A DNA stretch of 64,000 bases from Sacculina carcini. Its lineage: Eukaryota > Arthropoda > Thecostraca > Sacculinidae. The notes beneath the pieces were generated by a model. The model ran no database searches, was not told the DNA's origin, and was given only the letters and a program-made list of their open reading frames with translations. The translations under genes and the position numbers were made by a program. Shown piece by piece: positions 1 through 12,755 of the stretch; positions within the stretch are counted from its first letter, which is position 1, and every line of letters starts with the position of its first letter. Location: NCBI GenBank assembly GCA_916048095.2, contig OU696583.1, positions 978,501-1,042,500 of the forward strand. Direction: 5' to 3'.

Positions 1-3000
<3,000 letters not shown>

Positions 3001-3064
3001 CTGACTCGACACAATTGACTCAATTGACACAATTGACTCGCGGGCTGCTGACAGCGTTGTCACG

Positions 3065-3628
3065 ATGCTGCAGTCTGCCAACACTCATACTGCATCTACG
3101 CTGCCCAAACTGATGCCAAAACTTACCGTCACACAAGTAGAAAAGGACATACCAGACCAGGAGATCGTTGATTATATCAAATTGAAAAATCCTACCATCG
3201 CTCCGTTGATCAATAATCCGGACCACTTTCGAGTGCTTTTCTCGAAGATGGTCAATGAACACAGCAAACAGGTAGTAATCACTACTACTCCAGCTATACG
3301 AAACGCTGTTATGGCCACAGGCTATTTGTATATCAATACAACTCGGTGCCCTGTCTACGATAGATATTGGGTACTCAGATGTACAAAATGTCAAGCATTC
3401 GGCCACAAAACAAGAGATTGTCAGAAACATGATGTTGTGTGTGGGTATTGCTCGGAAGCACACAAGACCACCGAGTGCACGCGTAACGGTGAGGTCAAGT
3501 GCGCCAATTGTTCGTTGACTAAACGCTTCGAAAGAGCGCACGCTGCGTTCTCCACAAACTGTCCCTGTTTCCAGGCCGCCAAAAACCGCATTATGCAGCA
3601 AACTCTCAACGAATCTCCAAAAAAGTGA
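3065..3628 (+). pseudogene. LINE ORF1 (gag-like) C-terminal part with zinc knuckles
   Basis: A 187-residue frame from the ATG at 3065. The N-terminal 100 residues resemble the RNA-binding part of Jockey-type ORF1 proteins (PKLTV near residue 18, CPVYDRYWVLRC near residue 95). Three cysteine/histidine knuckles follow: CTKCQAFGHKTRDC, CGYCSEAHKTTEC and a CANC-based one. Full ORF1 proteins of this group are usually two to three times longer, so the N-terminus is missing, probably lost at the CA tract. The stop overlaps the beginning of the ORF2 frame, which lies in a different frame. The protein would bind LINE RNA. Confidence 0.75.
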
Positions 3629-6407
3629 GTGATGTTTCGCGTGATCATTTCGACTCAAAAACACATTTCACCGTCGCTCAATTAAATATACAGTCATTGA
3701 AAGGTAAATTACCAGATCTACGAATTGACACTGCCTCTGAATACGATTTCGATGTCCTGCTCTTGAGCGAAACTTGGTTAAACGAACATACACCTTCTAG
3801 ATTTCTTAGCATACCAAACTACTGTTTACTTCGACGCGATCGACCGACAGCATCACTCAGAGCAGAGGGATACGGCGGTGTCGCAATTTATGTAAAGAAC
3901 AAATTCAGCAGCGAAGTGATCAACACGACTAGCAGCGAAAACAGTAATATTGAACTGTTGTGCGTAAAGGTAGCGGTGCAAAAATCTGTTACACTAATAC
4001 TTGTGAATGTTTACCGTCCACCAGATTACACAGCAGCACAAGTCAACGAGGACCTCAGCGACCTAGAAGAGCGACTACAGCAGATAACTGTTCTACACCC
4101 TAAGTCGAAAGTGGTTTTCTGCGGTGATTTAAACTGTTGTGTACTTAAACAAGGCAATGACACACCTGGTCGAAAACTAATGTCAGTCCTAGAAGCGTAC
4201 AACTTACATGTATGTAACACGACATACCCAACGTACCGACCTGCTAATACATTGCTGGACATCGTAGTCTTGAGCGATACCAATTCCATCATCGACACCA
4301 ACGTCATTCGTTGTCATTACGGCACGCCGCATGACTGGACGATTGTGAAATGCCAGTTTGGACACGAACCAACGAACGAATTATTCACTACACGTAAACG
4401 AAATTACCAATACATCAATCTACGAACTCTTAATAATTACGTACGGAATGCTGATTGGACCCCCGTGTATTCATCTCAGTCGATTCACACTAAGTACAGT
4501 CACTTCGTCGAACGATTGATCGGAGTACTAGATGTTTGCTGTCCTTATCGAACCACCCAGATCCGTAACACCGACCGGAAACCACTACCCGCGCATATAC
4601 GACAACTTTACAACGAACGGAAACAAGCACTACGCAACAATAGCAGAGATCACTACAAACAACTGAACGCCGCTTGTAGATCAGCCATACGTCGATACAA
4701 CCGCAGCAAAATCACTGAAAAAATGGAGAACAAGCCATTCAGCAAAATATGGAAAGAATGTAAGATGATTGTGGGCCGTAAACAGAATCAGGCTCAGTGT
4801 ACATTGAATGCTGATGATTTAAACGACCAGTACATCTCTGTTGGTATACAAACATCGAACCAGATACCACCTCCGATACGACCCGTTGGTAACCGCTTAC
4901 CGCGTGTCAATACAGGACGACTCGAATTACGACCGATTACTATGGAAGAACTGGCGACCATCGTACGAAAAATGAAGACGACCACTAGCGAAGATGCCGA
5001 TGGACTAAGCATAAAGATAATTCAGATGTGTTTTGATGGAATGTGTCATATTTTACTAGATATTATCAATACGAGCATCATCACCAACCAGATACCTCAA
5101 CGAATGAAGCACGCAATCATTATACCAGTTCCAAAAACAGCAAGAACAACGATAAAGACACCAGACCCATATCGATCTTACCACCTGTCATGAAAATTCT
5201 GGAAAAGGTCGTGCAAACACAGCTCGTACATTACCTAGAGTCCAACCATCTGATAAGCGAAGCTCACCATGGCTACCGCAGGGGTTACTCGTGCGAAACT
5301 GCATTATCCGTTATCACCGATACAATCTACGCTGCGATGGACAAAAGAGAGGCTACGATACTAGTATCAGTAGACCTTTCTAAATGCTTTGATATTGTGC
5401 ACCACGACATCCTTCTCACTAAGATGGAAGCACTCAACATTGACTCGAGCTGGTTCGCAAACTATCTGTCAGACCATTCACAACAGGTGCGAATAAGACA
5501 TCCAGACAGTCGACTCACATTTTCCGATATAAAAACAACTACCGAAAAATTATCTATCTTCCAGGGCGGCAGTCTCAGCTGCGCTTTATTTCTCATATAC
5601 GCTAACGACTTATCATGCTATTTTCCAGACGACGAGAGCAGATTTCAGTTAGTGCAATACGCCGATGACACGAACATTATGATAACGACAACGAAATATA
5701 ACCTGCATCGCACCATCCGACAGTTAGAGCACCAGCTTGAAGAATTGGCTGATTATTACCGAACGAACAGAATGAAGATTAACCCTGACAAAACCCAACT
5801 TGCAGTTTTTGGAACAAAGTACTTGCTGAAAGGGTATCCTGAAATAAGCATAGTTTTCAATGGAAATATAATACAACAGCAAACATCAATGAAAGTATTG
5901 GGCATGCACCTTGACAAGCACCTACAGTTCAACGAACACATAGACCAACTAGTGAGAAAATCTACTGGCATTTTGTTATGTATCAACCATGAGAAGTCGA
6001 GTCTGCCTGAATTCACACACCGCACCATGATCAACGCATTCATACTATCGATATTGTCATTTTGTAGTACGGTGTATGGAACAGCCGGAATCACGCAGCT
6101 TCGACGAGTACAACGAATATTGAATTTTTGCGCCCGAATCCTATCTAACAAGAGGAAATACGACCACATTTCATCAGCATACGAATTACTACAATTGCCG
6201 ACCATTGAACAACTCATCACGAACAATAGAAAACGACTTCTATCTATGATCTTCAAAACGCAGCGACCAGCACAGCTATACCGTACAATCCAAATACGCA
6301 ATCTCCAGTCGAATATCCTACGTCATACGAACACAATATCAATTCCGAGGACGAATACTGATGCGGGACACAGAAGACTTAATTATTTTGCCTCGAAACT
6401 CTTTTGA
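3625..6407 (+). pseudogene. LINE ORF2: AP-endonuclease and reverse transcriptase, one frameshift
   Basis: The first frame (3625-5193) carries the endonuclease: QLNIQSLKGK, LLSETW (catalytic Glu), NVYRPPD, VFCGDLNCCV and a TPHDW histidine motif. The second frame (5043-6407) carries the reverse transcriptase: RPISILPPVMKILEK, DLSKCFDIVHH, the catalytic QYADDTNIM, MKINPDKTQ and a typical C-terminal region. The switch lies near 5130-5165, where the two frames overlap, and is best read as a single indel. The palm motif usually reading PQGS-L-P-LF here reads FQGGSLSCALF, a further sign of decay. In an intact element the protein nicks the target DNA and reverse-transcribes the RNA at the nick. Confidence 0.85.
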
Positions 6408-6561
6408 AAAATTGCTTCCTATCTGTCTATAAATTTGTGTCTCTTCTTTTCTTTCTTTTTTTTTATTCTTTTTTTTGTGTGTGTTGATTATTGCAATGAA
6501 AAGCGCCTATTATGTTGCGATTGCAATAAATGCTATTATTACTATTATTATTATTATTATT

Positions 6562-7316
6562 ACACACACACACACACGACATTCAGTCAATATTGATAAA
6601 AAGCGGACCCGTGGAGGAGTGGAAACGGAGTCGAAATAATATTTATTCAAGAGCCGGCTGAACTTTTACCAAGCAGATATTTCCTTTAGAATCATCCCTT
6701 TCTATTTTCTTCTGCTGAAAGATTCCAAGCCCCCCCCCCGCGTGGCGCCGCCACTGCCACCAGCGGATATTATGCGCACCTTTTTCGTGCGTGGAACTGA
6801 GACCGTCAAGCAGGTTGGTCTTGCCGGGCACGTTCTGACCAAACGACAGATGCCGGATCACGTGACTCAAGTCAAACTCGTCCACCGAGAATGGCTGGAT
6901 GTCGTGAACTGAAGCACACACACACATACACACACATACACACACACACACACATAGTGAACAAGTGATCAAGAACCATCGGCGTAGATTTGTGTCGAGG
7001 CTCGGGGGGGGGGGGATGACAGCCATCATGCATTATTGTTCAAAGTTGACTCAGTTGGCCAATTGCGTGGTACCCTCAACTATTTTCAGCCTATTCATTT
7101 ACAACACACATACCCGAATGAAAAGTGTATTGCGTAATATAATTGTTCACATATTTATAATTTCTTGCATTGTTGGCCTATTGTCATTTGCCTTCTATGC
7201 TGATTTTGATTATAATATACCCAATGAACTGAACTCAGCAGAATTCTCGGGAGGTATAATTGCATATTCATACCCCCAGTCAATTTGTCGGGGGGTATAT
7301 ATACCCCCCAAACCCT
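6562..7316 (-). repeat. Stray segment of ERGIC3: exon 7 with flanking intron sequence
   Basis: About 750 bp homologous to 56.79-57.53 kb, the exon 7 region of the complete ERGIC3 gene, in the same orientation. The left edge is a CA run shared with intron 7 of the complete gene and fused to the LINE (ATT)n tail. The right edge, at about 7316, joins the interior of a Ty3 element. It includes the non-coding block with the paired runs of C/G near 7275-7310 that is also seen at 38.99 and 57.46 kb. Confidence 0.85.
6780..6908 (-). pseudogene. ERGIC3: Isolated extra copy of ERGIC3 exon 7
   Basis: A 129-bp minus-strand block bounded by an acceptor (GCTTCAG) and a donor (GTGCGC), identical in length and phase to exon 7 of the complete gene at 56997-57125. 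It encodes HDIQPFSVDEFDLSH and SFGQNVPGKTN, matching the conserved luminal segment of ERGIC3. The frame is open, but no other ERGIC3 exon lies nearby: LINE sequence is downstream and Ty3 sequence upstream. One change from the intact gene is Leu for Pro in the NPLDG motif. It could act only as an exon trapped into another transcript. Confidence 0.85.
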
Positions 7317-8419
7317 ACCAAACAACCTCACCAAACAACCCTTTCTTGTCGACACTGGAGCCCAAGTCAGTGTCATCATGCCCAAGGCACTTCCTGCTCC
7401 GCTTTCGCCGAAAAGCGAGTCAAAATTACAGGCGGCCAATGGATCCCTCGTCAACGTCTACGGCACATATGACCTCCAGGTGTCATTTGACAAGGAATCT
7501 TCTGTCAAGTGGCGATTTGTGGTCGCGAATGTCACCACAAATATTATCGGTGCTGACCTACTATCACATTACCGGCTGATTGTTGATCTGCACAACCGCG
7601 AGCTCCGTGATTCATCAGGTCAAGTTCGTGCTCGCGGAATCCAGACCTGTGCTGAATCGTCTGGACTTCGGTGCCGAATTCAACCACGAAGTCGCTTCCA
7701 ACAACTTCTAAGTGTATTTCCTGGTGTCGTGCGTCCTGCTAGCGACCCGTTCCCGTTGCTCCACAAGGTCACGCACCACATTGCTACCACTGGTCCACCG
7801 AAATTCGCACGTCCTCGTCGTCTACCGCCTGATCGCTTACAAGTAGCCAAGAAGGCATTTGACCACATGCTGCAGAATAGAGTGAAGCGGCCATCTTCCA
7901 GCAATTGGGCTACTCCACTTCATCTAGTGCCAAAAAAGGACCCTGGAGAGTTGAGACCGTGCGGCAACTACCGCGCCCTGAACGCCTGCACGCGACCCGA
8001 CCGATACTCAAACTCGTCAGGACTTCGATCTCAGCCGTGCTGCGGACCTCTGCCAAATCTTCAAACTTGTCCATACATGACAGCCGCAACTCCCGCTAGC
8101 ACGGCTTCACCGTCAGAGGCGTCACCATCATCACAACCCTCACGTGCTCCGAGTGCGTCTCATCAGTCGTGCTCCGGTGCACAGACTCGACCGTCGTCAC
8201 ACCCCACCTGGCGAAGAGGTCTACACTCTCAAACTGGTTCATCAGACGGTGCCAACATGTCCAACCGGTCAGCATTTGCACAGCGTACGACGACAAATCT
8301 ACCTTCACAACAAACGCCTGCCCCCACATCCATACTCAGAATGCGCTCTGGACGTCATATTCAACCGCCAGCGCGCTATCGTCGTGTCACTTTCCTAGTG
8401 CCATCTGAGAGGGGGGTGG
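7317..8419 (+). mobile_element. Internal fragment of Ty3 element A (upstream tandem partner)
   Basis: This stretch matches 10,190-11,285 inside element A and ends directly at the shared LTR, giving the order internal-LTR-internal-LTR typical of recombination between two tandem elements. Its frame is open to the TAG at 8422-8424 and encodes a retropepsin (FLVDTGAQVSVIMP), the first 60 or so residues of a reverse transcriptase (VPKKDPGELRPCGNYRALN), then jumps to a Ser/Pro/Thr-rich tail ending RMRSGRHIQPPARYR. The rest of reverse transcriptase, RNase H and integrase are absent. The 5' edge at about 7317 is a breakpoint against the ERGIC3 segment. Confidence 0.8.
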
Positions 8420-9051
8420 TGTAGCGTCCCACGTCGTACATTTATGTATAGATATTTCACCCTCCAAACGTTACTGTATTACATGCGGCACCTGCTCTCA
8501 CACACTTTCCTTCATCACAACTCTGCTCCTTTCCAAGCTTGTTTTGCACACTGAGCTTACTCCACTCACATCCTTCTCTACTCTCATTCTCTACCTTCCA
8601 CGCATTACTTGTTTTTCTCGCCGTGTACATACATCCTGACACTCTGCTCCTTCGCTGTGCCTGTATCAGCGCTGTACCCATTGTACCGTTAGCCATTGTG
8701 TCCTTCCGGCTAACGGTCCTTCTCCCCTCGCGGTGTCGGTTGTTGACAGCATGACCGGAGAGACTACACGGGGTTACAGTGGGCCACAGTGGGCAGTCGT
8801 CTGTGGGGCATCTCTGTGGATACACGGTGCTACGTTTTATTACTGTTATCGGTGTGTTATTCCTATTAGTGTGTATTAGTGATATTCGTATTATTGTATG
8901 CATTACGGTGTCATTTGCTCATTGAGCTGCCGGAACTGTGTACGCCACTAAATACACTGCGTGCATCACATCGTGGACATTTCGTCGCATTTGTGGCGCG
9001 GGACTAAGACAGTAGCACGTTCCCAGGCAGAGTCACGTCTAAAGCGTTACA
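8420..9051 (+). repeat. LTR of Ty3 element A (shared middle LTR)
   Basis: Begins TGTAGCGTCCCACG straight after a polypurine tract (GAGAGGGGGGTGG) and ends AAAGCGTTACA, with the usual TG...CA termini. It is about 632 bp and closely matches 11286-11915. It is both the 3' LTR of the upstream fragment and the 5' LTR of the downstream element. The stop codon of the truncated pol frame lies inside its first bases. Confidence 0.9.
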
Positions 9052-9052
9052 C

Positions 9053-9070
9053 TGGTGACCCCGACGTGAT
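9053..9070 (+). promoter_or_regulatory. Primer binding site of Ty3 element A (tRNA-Trp type)
   Basis: The sequence TGGTGACCCCGACGTGAT starts one base after the LTR. It is complementary to the 3' end of animal tRNA-Trp including CCA, the primer described for the CsRn1 clade of Ty3 elements. The match is from memory of the tRNA-Trp 3' end. Confidence 0.8.
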
Positions 9071-9074
9071 CACC

Positions 9075-10115
9075 ATGCCTGGAGGTCGTGCCATTCCTGC
9101 CGCCCCTCCTTCACAGAGCCACTCGCCGGACAGCGCTCCTGACGCACTTGCTGCTCATGCTGCTGCGGTCGCCCCTGACGCTCCTGCCGCCGAGGCGGTT
9201 CTTTCAAGGCCGGTCGCCGCATTTCGACTGCCACCATTCGCCGCACAAAATCCGGAGTTATGGCTCACACAAGTCGAATTTTCAATGGACGTGTCTGGCA
9301 TCAATGAGGACCGCCTCAAGCTCAAATTGTTGGCCTCCAACTTACCCATTAACGTCGCGGAACATGTCAAAGACGTCATCAACCGGCCTACGTCGACATT
9401 TGCAGAGCTATGCAGCGCTCTTCGCACTCGTCTTGCGGAATCACGAGCGTCAAGGCTAGAAGCGATGCTGAGGCACCAACAGCTGGGGGACCAGAAGCCC
9501 TCTCAGCTATTGCGCAGCATGACGAATGAGCTGACGACTTCCGGGGCCACCTGCGACACTGACCTGCTACGCATGCTGTTTTTGCAGTGTATGCCTCGTG
9601 ATGTCAACGCTGCATTGGCTTTGTTGCCTGAGAGCACTGGATTGGCTGAGTTGGCTTTGGCTGCCGATCGATTCATAGCCGCCATCCAGCGTCCGCCAGC
9701 CAGCATCTGGCCGGTAGCTGCTGCTCTACAGACGTCAGCCGCCGTCACACAGTCACCTGTTGTCCTACAGGCACCAGCCGCCCTACAATCACCAGCTGCC
9801 GTTATACAGCCACCAGCCGTGCTCGCTGCTACACAGCAGGTTGCGCCGAACGGGCATGAATTGTACAATCTCACTGCAACTCTCAGCAGTTTGATTGAGA
9901 AATTGCAGTTCGCCGGGGACCGGGCCCGTCCGGGCACTCGAGGCGTTTCCGGTCGCAGACGGTCCAGATCGCGCACATCCGCTCCAACGCGTTCTCCGTC
10001 ACCACGTTCGTCGACAGAGGCAAGAGTGTGCTGGTATCACCGTCGTCGGGGTGCCGCTGCCAAGCACTGCACCAGTCCGTGCAGCTGGTCCGCTTCCACG
10101 CCGGCGGAAAACTAG
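9075..10115 (+). CDS. Gag of Ty3 element A (CsRn1-like, CHCC zinc motif)
   Basis: The ATG at 9075 is the first after the primer binding site and opens a frame of about 346 residues. The first 50 residues are Ala/Pro-rich. A Ty3 capsid-like region follows (FAAQNPELWLTQVEFSM, LKLLASNLP, LRSMTNELTTSG, LFLQCMPRDVNAAL), then a Gln/Pro/Ala repeat region, an Arg/Ser-rich stretch and a terminal Cys-His box. That box reads C-X2-H-X9-C-X3-C (CWYH...C..PC), the unusual CHCC arrangement reported for CsRn1-clade Gag, rather than CCHC. Gag forms the particle that packages the element RNA. The protease lies in another frame beginning near 10,060, as expected for frameshifted expression. Confidence 0.85.
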   Translation: MPGGRAIPAAPPSQSHSPDSAPDALAAHAAAVAPDAPAAEAVLSRPVAAFRLPPFAAQNPELWLTQVEFSMDVSGINEDRLKLKLLASNLPINVAEHVKDVINRPTSTFAELCSALRTRLAESRASRLEAMLRHQQLGDQKPSQLLRSMTNELTTSGATCDTDLLRMLFLQCMPRDVNAALALLPESTGLAELALAADRFIAAIQRPPASIWPVAAALQTSAAVTQSPVVLQAPAALQSPAAVIQPPAVLAATQQVAPNGHELYNLTATLSSLIEKLQFAGDRARPGTRGVSGRRRSRSRTSAPTRSPSPRSSTEARVCWYHRRRGAAAKHCTSPCSWSASTPAEN

Positions 10116-10119
10116 CGTG

Positions 10120-11290
10120 CCTGCAGCGCGGAGCACCAGCGACTGCAGGTAAACGTCCATCATCGGTGCCACTTTTCATGGTCGAAGATCACCTCACCAA
10201 ACAACCCTTTCTTGTCGACACTGGAGCCCAAGTCAGTGTCATCATGCCCAAGGCACTTCCTGCTCCGCTTTCGTCGAAAAGCTAGTCAAAATTACAGGCG
10301 GCCAATGGATCCCTCGTCAACGTCTACGGCACATATGACCTCCAGGTGTCATTTGACAAGGAATCTTCTGTCAAGTGCCGATTTGTGGTCGCGAATGTCA
10401 CCACAAATATTATCGGTGCTGACCTACTATCACATTATCGGCTGATTGTTGATCTGCACAACCGCGAGCTCCGTGATTCATCAGGTCAAGTTCGTGCTCG
10501 CGGAATCCAGACCTGTGCTGAATCGTCTGGACTTCGGTGCCCAATTCAACCACGAAGTCGCTTCCAACAACTTCTAAGTGTATTTCCTGGTGTCGTGCGT
10601 CCTGCTAGCGACCCGTTCCCGTTGCTCCACAAGGTCACGCACCACATTGCTACCACTGGTCCACCGAAATTCGCACGTCCTCGTCGTCTACCGCCTGATC
10701 GCTTACAAGTAGCCAAGAAGGCATTTGACCACATGCTGCAGAATATAGTGAAGCGGCCATCTTCCAGCAATTGGGCTACTCCACTTCATCTAGTGCCAAA
10801 AAAGGACCCTGGAGAGTTGAGACTGTGCGGCAACTACCGCGCCCTGAACGCCTGAACGCGACCCGACCGATACGCGAACTCGTCAGGACTTCGATCTCAG
10901 CCGTGCTGCGGACCTCTGCCAAATCTTCAAACTTGTCCACACATGACAGCCGCAGCTCCCGCTAGCACGGCTTCACCGTCAGAGGCGTCACCATCATCAC
11001 AACCCTCACGTGCTCCGAGTGCGTCTCATCAGTCGTTATCCGGTGCACAGACTCGACCGTCGTCACACCCCACCCGGCGAAGAGGTCTACACTCTCAAAC
11101 TGGTTCATCAGACGGTGCCAACATGTCCAACCGGTCAGCATTTGCACAGCGTACGACGACAAATCTACCTTCACAACAAACGCCTGCCCCCACATCCATA
11201 CTCAGAATGCGCTCTGGACGTCATATTCAACCGCCAGCGCGCTATCGTCGTGTCACTTTCCTAGTGCCATCTGAGAGGGGGGTGGTGTAG
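10120..11290 (+). pseudogene. Internally deleted pol of Ty3 element A
   Basis: The frame opens within the 3' end of gag and encodes a retropepsin with the DTGAQVSV active site, interrupted by a TAG at 10283-10285 that the upstream partner lacks. It then encodes only the N-terminal fingers of the reverse transcriptase, interrupted by a TGA at 10853-10855. At about 10,860-10,940 the sequence jumps to a low-complexity Ser/Pro tail ending RMRSGRHIQPPARYR and a stop just inside the LTR. That Arg-rich tail resembles the end of Ty3 integrases. Polymerase core, RNase H and integrase are missing. The same deletion junction is present in the fragment at 7.3-8.4 kb, so the deletion predates the tandem arrangement. 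The element is non-autonomous. Confidence 0.8.
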
Positions 11291-11915
11291 CGTCCCACGT
11301 CGTACATTTATGTATATATATTTCACCATCCAAACGTTACGGCATTACATGCGGCACCTGCTCTCACACACTTTCCTTCATCACAACTCTGCTCCTTTCC
11401 AAGCTTGTTTTGCACACTGAGCTTACTCCACTCACATCCTTCTCTACTCTCATTCTCTACCTTCCACGCATTACTTGTTTTTCTCGCCGTGTACATACAT
11501 CCTGACACTCTGCTCCTTCGCTGTGCCTGTATCAGCGCTGTACCCACTGTACCGTTAGCCATTGTGTCCTTCCGGCTAACGGTCCTTCTCCCCTTGCGGT
11601 CGGTTGTTGACAGCATGACCGGGCAGACTACACGGGATTACAGTGGGCCACAGTGGTCAGTCGTCTGTGGGGCATCTCTGTGGATACACGGTGTTCATGT
11701 GTGTTACTGTGCTCGGTGTGTTATTCATATTAGTGTGTATTAGTGTTATTCGTATTATTGTATGCATTACGGTGTCATTTGCTCATTGAGCTGCCGGAAC
11801 TGTGTACGCCACTAAATACACTGCGTGCATCACATCGTGGACATTTCGTCGCATTTGTGGCGCGGGACTAAGACAGTAGCACGTTCCCAGGCAGAGTCAC
11901 GTCTAAAGCGCTACA
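11286..11915 (+). repeat. 3' LTR of Ty3 element A
   Basis: Starts TGTAGCGTCCCACG after the polypurine tract and ends AAAGCGCTACA. It differs from the middle LTR by scattered substitutions and small indels, so the copy is not brand-new. Confidence 0.9.
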
Positions 11916-12755
11916 GTTGTAAAAATGGTACAAGATCGGAAAGAGTGAAAAAGTAGTACCAACTCGGAAAGATGATAAAAAAGGACTGGTGTATTTTCTT
12001 CCTTCAGAACAGCAAACAGAAATTGACCTTTTTTGAAGGAGGTAATTTTTAGGTTACCTTTTTATTGGTTATTAGGTTACTTTTTATGTTCACAAACAAA
12101 CGACAAACAGACCGTGTATTTCGCATAGCGCACTAATCAGCAAAGACGTGATAGACATGTGATAAAACGATACAAAAGTGATAATAACTTTATAACTCAG
12201 GTTATTTTTAGGTTACTTTTTTATGTTACTTTTTCTTGAAAATAAAGTTACTTTTTTCTGATTTTTAGGTTACTTTTTGACAGCCCTAGTTATAATATAT
12301 CACACAATGATGCGTACAAAAATATGTTCAAATAGATTGGTGTTAATTACCATTTTTAGCGAGGTACATGGCATAAACTATTCCTTTATTAGTATGTATT
12401 CAAAGTATTCATTTTTCATTGTACAAAATTGTGCTTTCATTTCGCCGAGTACAGTGATGAACGAATGAAAATAACCGGTAAAAATAAGTAGATATAATGA
12501 ACCACGCACAACACAAATACGCGAACACGTGACATATGCGGAGCGAGCTGCGTGATTGACTTATAGTGAGTGGCAACAATTTGTGACCCAGATTGGTCTC
12601 AATTGGCATCCCTCATCGAGAGTGTGTGAGCTGCGGTTGTTTGTTCCAACGCCACCTAGATACAGGCCAATGCCACCTAGACTACAGGCCCTTCCACGAA
12701 AGTATGACGTCATCGCTACGTCACAGTGGTTTGTGCAACCAACGCCACCTAGATA
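11916..12755. repeat. Gene-free stretch: AGGTTAC repeats and dispersed repeat fragments
   Basis: No coding signal. Between about 12,030 and 12,280 a TTTTTAGGTTAC motif recurs five or six times. A block at 12,113-12,185 (TAGCGCACTAATCAGCAAAG and following) is also found at about 63,281-63,350, marking a dispersed repeat. At 12,647-12,690 there are degenerate copies of the GCCACCTAGATACAGGCC terminus of the element that follows. Confidence 0.6.

Larger units (their letters stand above)
3001..6561 (+). mobile_element. Jockey-like non-LTR retrotransposon, 5'-truncated, with (ATT)n tail
   Basis: A plus-strand LINE with a gag-like ORF1 remnant, an ORF2 carrying endonuclease and reverse transcriptase, a short 3' UTR, an AATAAA at 6525-6530 and a terminal (ATT)n tail at about 6534-6561. 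The 5' end is lost at the (CA)n tract, and the 3' tail abuts another CA run that begins the stray ERGIC3 segment. ORF2 carries one frameshift, so this copy is dead. Confidence 0.85.

Noticed and set aside
3020-3664. 214-codon minus-strand frame opposite the LINE ORF1
   Set aside because: Antisense shadow of a frame with clear zinc knuckles; no domain seen.
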